Assembly (NCBI GenBank): GCA_964404395.1
Contig: CAYOKA010000133.1
Span: forward strand, 1 to 6,070
DNA from: JAAYBT01 sp964404395
GTDB lineage: Bacteria > Bacillota > Clostridia > Acetivibrionales > DTU013
DNA: 6,070 nucleotides
Direction: 5' to 3'
Part shown: one piece after another, positions 4,461-6,070 of the stretch
Numbering within the stretch: position 1 is the first letter of the stretch
Layout: each line of letters begins with the position of its first letter
The notes under the pieces: model-generated
The model's input: the letters and a program-made list of their open reading frames with translations, nothing else
Databases searched by the model: none
Told to the model about the DNA's origin: nothing
Made by a program: the position numbers and the translations under genes

Positions 4461-6070
4461 CTATTCTACAATCTGCGGCACGAAAATATACCCGTCCTGC
4501 TTTTGGGGCGTATTTTCCAAGAGCTCTTCCCGAGTAAAGGCCACTTTGGGAATGTCCGGCCTGAAAACATTTTCTTTCTTCACTATATGAAATGTTGCAG
4601 GAATATCGGTGGTATCCAGCCGGCTCAGTTGCCCGGCAAAAGAGATAATATCCTGCATATCACTCTCCATAGAGGCCTTTTCGTCATCATCCAGATAAAG
4701 CATTGAATGGGAGGCCAGGTTGTCCATATTAATGGAGGGCAGAGATTTGTTTTTTGAGCTTTGTACTGTGCCCGCTTCCCCCTGCGTTATATTTAGACCC
4801 AGTATTTCGAGCTGGGACTGATCAACTGTGGCGGGGGCATCAGTCATAACGCAGGACCCGTCCTTCATCTTCGGGAAGGCAATGATATCACGCAAGGAGT
4901 CCGCACCGGTCATCAGCATAACGAGACGGTCAAGGCCAAAGGCAAAGCCGCCGTGGGGCGGTGTCCCATACTGGAAGGCATCAATCATGAAGCCAAAGCG
5001 TTCCTTTGCTTCATCCGGGGTAAAGCCCAGCGCCTCAAACATTTTTTGCTGAATTTCCCCTTTATGAATACGAATGCTGCCGCTGCCCAGCTCAACGCCG
5101 TTGAGCACCAGATCATATGCCTGTGAGCGAACTCTTGCAGGATCGCTGGTCAGATAGGGGATATCCTCCGGATAGGGCATTGTGAAGGGGTGATGGGTAG
5201 CAATATAACGTTTTTCTTCCTCGGAATATTCAAACTGGGGGAAGCTGGTGACGAATAATAGCTTGTAATCGTCGGCGCGACGAAGCTTCAGCATGTCTGC
5301 CAAATACAAACGCAGCCCGCCCATGGTGCGGCATACTGTGCTGTACTTGTCGGCACAAAATAGAATAAAATCGCCGGGCTTACCATCTACAGCTTCTAAT
5401 AAATTATTCATTTCCTGGTGGCTAAAGTATTTTGTCAGGACTGAATATAGCTCTCCATCTTCCCTGATAGCGATCCAGGCCATTCCCTTTGCACCAAAGG
5501 AGATTGCCTTTTGCGTAAGATCATCAATAGTGCTTCGGGTCAGGTCGGCGCAGCCTTTGGCGTTGATGGCGCGAATAAGTCCGCCGCTTTTTATTTCTTT
5601 GTTAAAGACTGAAAAACCGCAGTTGTGCATTAAGTCTGTAACGTCAATAATGAGTAAATCGAATCGAAGATCCGGCTTGTCGCTGCCGTATTTGTCCATG
5701 GCTTCCTTCCAGGTCAAGCGGGGAAAGGCCTCATTTATCTCGATCCCCTTTATTGTTTTGAAGAGGTGCTTAAAGAGCTTCTCCAGATGCTGCAGTATGT
5801 CTTCCTGATCAACAAAGGACATTTCCAAATCCACCTGGGTGAACTCCGGCTGGCGGTCGGCACGCAGGTCCTCATCACGGAAGCAGCGGGCGATCTGATA
5901 ATATTTGTCGATTCCGCCTACCATCAAAAGCTGCTTGAAAATCTGAGGCGATTGCGGCAGGGCATAAAATGTTCCCGGATGCACGCGGCTGGGAACAAGG
6001 TAGTCGCGAGCTCCCTCCGGCGTGCTCTTTGTGAGAATGGGCGTTTCTACCTCAATGAAACCTTCCTTGT
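4461..6070 (-). CDS. aspS: Aspartyl-tRNA synthetase fused to amidotransferase subunit GatC (5' end missing)
   Basis: This is a class IIb synthetase that joins Asp to tRNA, carrying an extra C-terminal GatC domain. The frame is open to the window edge: 28 codons precede the GTG at 5984 and encode the conserved ETPILTKSTPEGARDYLVPS, so that GTG (the Val of RVHPG) is not the start. With the first complete visible codon as residue 1, the visible part has 535 residues. The N-terminal anticodon-binding domain and motif 1 region are mostly off the window. Visible are the QSPQIFKQLL aspartate-site strand (39-48), motif 2 FRDEDLRADRQPEFTQVDLE (63-82), the bacterial GAD insertion (about 133-243), THHPFTMP (291-298), GSGSIRIH (328-335) and motif 3 GFAFGLDR (374-381). 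By alignment from memory the E. coli residues Q195, K198, R217, E219, D233, H448, E482, R489 and R537 are all kept. The synthetase ends near residue 425, a polar linker of about 20 residues follows, then GatC. The GatC fusion and the adjoining gatA and gatB suggest a non-discriminating enzyme that also makes Asp-tRNA(Asn); the domain that decides this is not visible. Confidence 0.96.
   Translation of the reverse strand, partial: KEGFIEVETPILTKSTPEGARDYLVPSRVHPGTFYALPQSPQIFKQLLMVGGIDKYYQIARCFRDEDLRADRQPEFTQVDLEMSFVDQEDILQHLEKLFKHLFKTIKGIEINEAFPRLTWKEAMDKYGSDKPDLRFDLLIIDVTDLMHNCGFSVFNKEIKSGGLIRAINAKGCADLTRSTIDDLTQKAISFGAKGMAWIAIREDGELYSVLTKYFSHQEMNNLLEAVDGKPGDFILFCADKYSTVCRTMGGLRLYLADMLKLRRADDYKLLFVTSFPQFEYSEEEKRYIATHHPFTMPYPEDIPYLTSDPARVRSQAYDLVLNGVELGSGSIRIHKGEIQQKMFEALGFTPDEAKERFGFMIDAFQYGTPPHGGFAFGLDRLVMLMTGADSLRDIIAFPKMKDGSCVMTDAPATVDQSQLEILGLNITQGEAGTVQSSKNKSLPSINMDNLASHSMLYLDDDEKASMESDMQDIISFAGQLSRLDTTDIPATFHIVKKENVFRPDIPKVAFTREELLENTPQKQDGYIFVPQIVE
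4464..4736 (-). other. gatC: GatC domain at the C-terminus of the AspRS fusion
   Basis: The last ~91 residues of the fusion match GatC, the small subunit that wraps around the GatA-GatB interface and stabilises the complex. The start (NMDNLASHSMLYLDDDEKAS) is a diverged form of the usual first helix (typically LARLELSEEE). The middle DIISFAGQLSRLDTTDIPAT and the end ENVFRPD, TREELLENTPQKQDGYIFVP, QIVE are close to the family consensus. The domain has nearly the full length of a free GatC (about 95). The candidate internal starts at Met codons 4727 and 4703 have no Shine-Dalgarno sequence upstream, and the frame from AspRS is uninterrupted. A free GatC from this gene is therefore unlikely unless made by proteolysis. 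Confidence 0.9.

Noticed and set aside
4703..4727. A separate gatC gene starting at an internal ATG
   Set aside because: Neither ATG in this stretch has a Shine-Dalgarno sequence upstream, and there is no stop between the AspRS and GatC parts.
5982..5984. GTG as the start codon of aspartyl-tRNA synthetase
   Set aside because: The frame stays open upstream to the window edge and encodes highly conserved AspRS sequence (STPEGARDYLVPSR), so the true start lies beyond 6070.

Overview
The window holds the end of a bacterial translation operon on the minus strand and, converging on it from the left, a short accessory stretch on the plus strand. A GatCAB amidotransferase, strong AGGAGG-type ribosome binding sites, a DUF5104-type lipoprotein and a YD-repeat fragment of the Gram-positive kind all point to a Firmicute, most likely a clostridial lineage. 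I cannot name a genus.

Right part (about 1506-6070, minus strand, transcribed right to left): aspartyl-tRNA synthetase, whose 5' end lies beyond the window, is fused in frame to GatC. It is followed 16 nt later by gatA and 2 nt after that by gatB. Together they make a tRNA-dependent asparagine (and probably glutamine) route. AspRS charges tRNA with Asp, GatA releases ammonia from an amide donor, GatB activates the mischarged aminoacyl-tRNA and transfers the ammonia, and GatC holds A and B together. Here the GatC part is covalently tied to the synthetase, and no internal start with a ribosome binding site is visible. All catalytic motifs that can be checked are intact. A hairpin about 75 nt past gatB is a plausible operon terminator.

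Left part (1 to about 1500, plus strand): an AT-rich gene for a small secreted lipoprotein (DUF5104-like), a weak hairpin, then a 145-codon open frame. Only the last 100 or so codons of that frame are recognisable, as a piece of an RHS/YD-repeat protein. The upstream edge of the piece lies next to an imperfect inverted repeat of the REP-like 'cagggggac' type, and its downstream edge is an abrupt stop. The remaining ~410 bases before gatB have no convincing gene but do have palindromes and a diverged 19-22 bp direct repeat (TTTGCGCAAAA..TTGAGT). The stretch looks like the worn remains of an RHS toxin locus and of small mobile or repetitive DNA next to a conserved housekeeping operon.

The feature most worth a second look is the AspRS-GatC fusion. 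I believe this architecture is already represented in protein family databases, so it is unusual rather than undescribed. I saw no clear evidence of an entirely new system.
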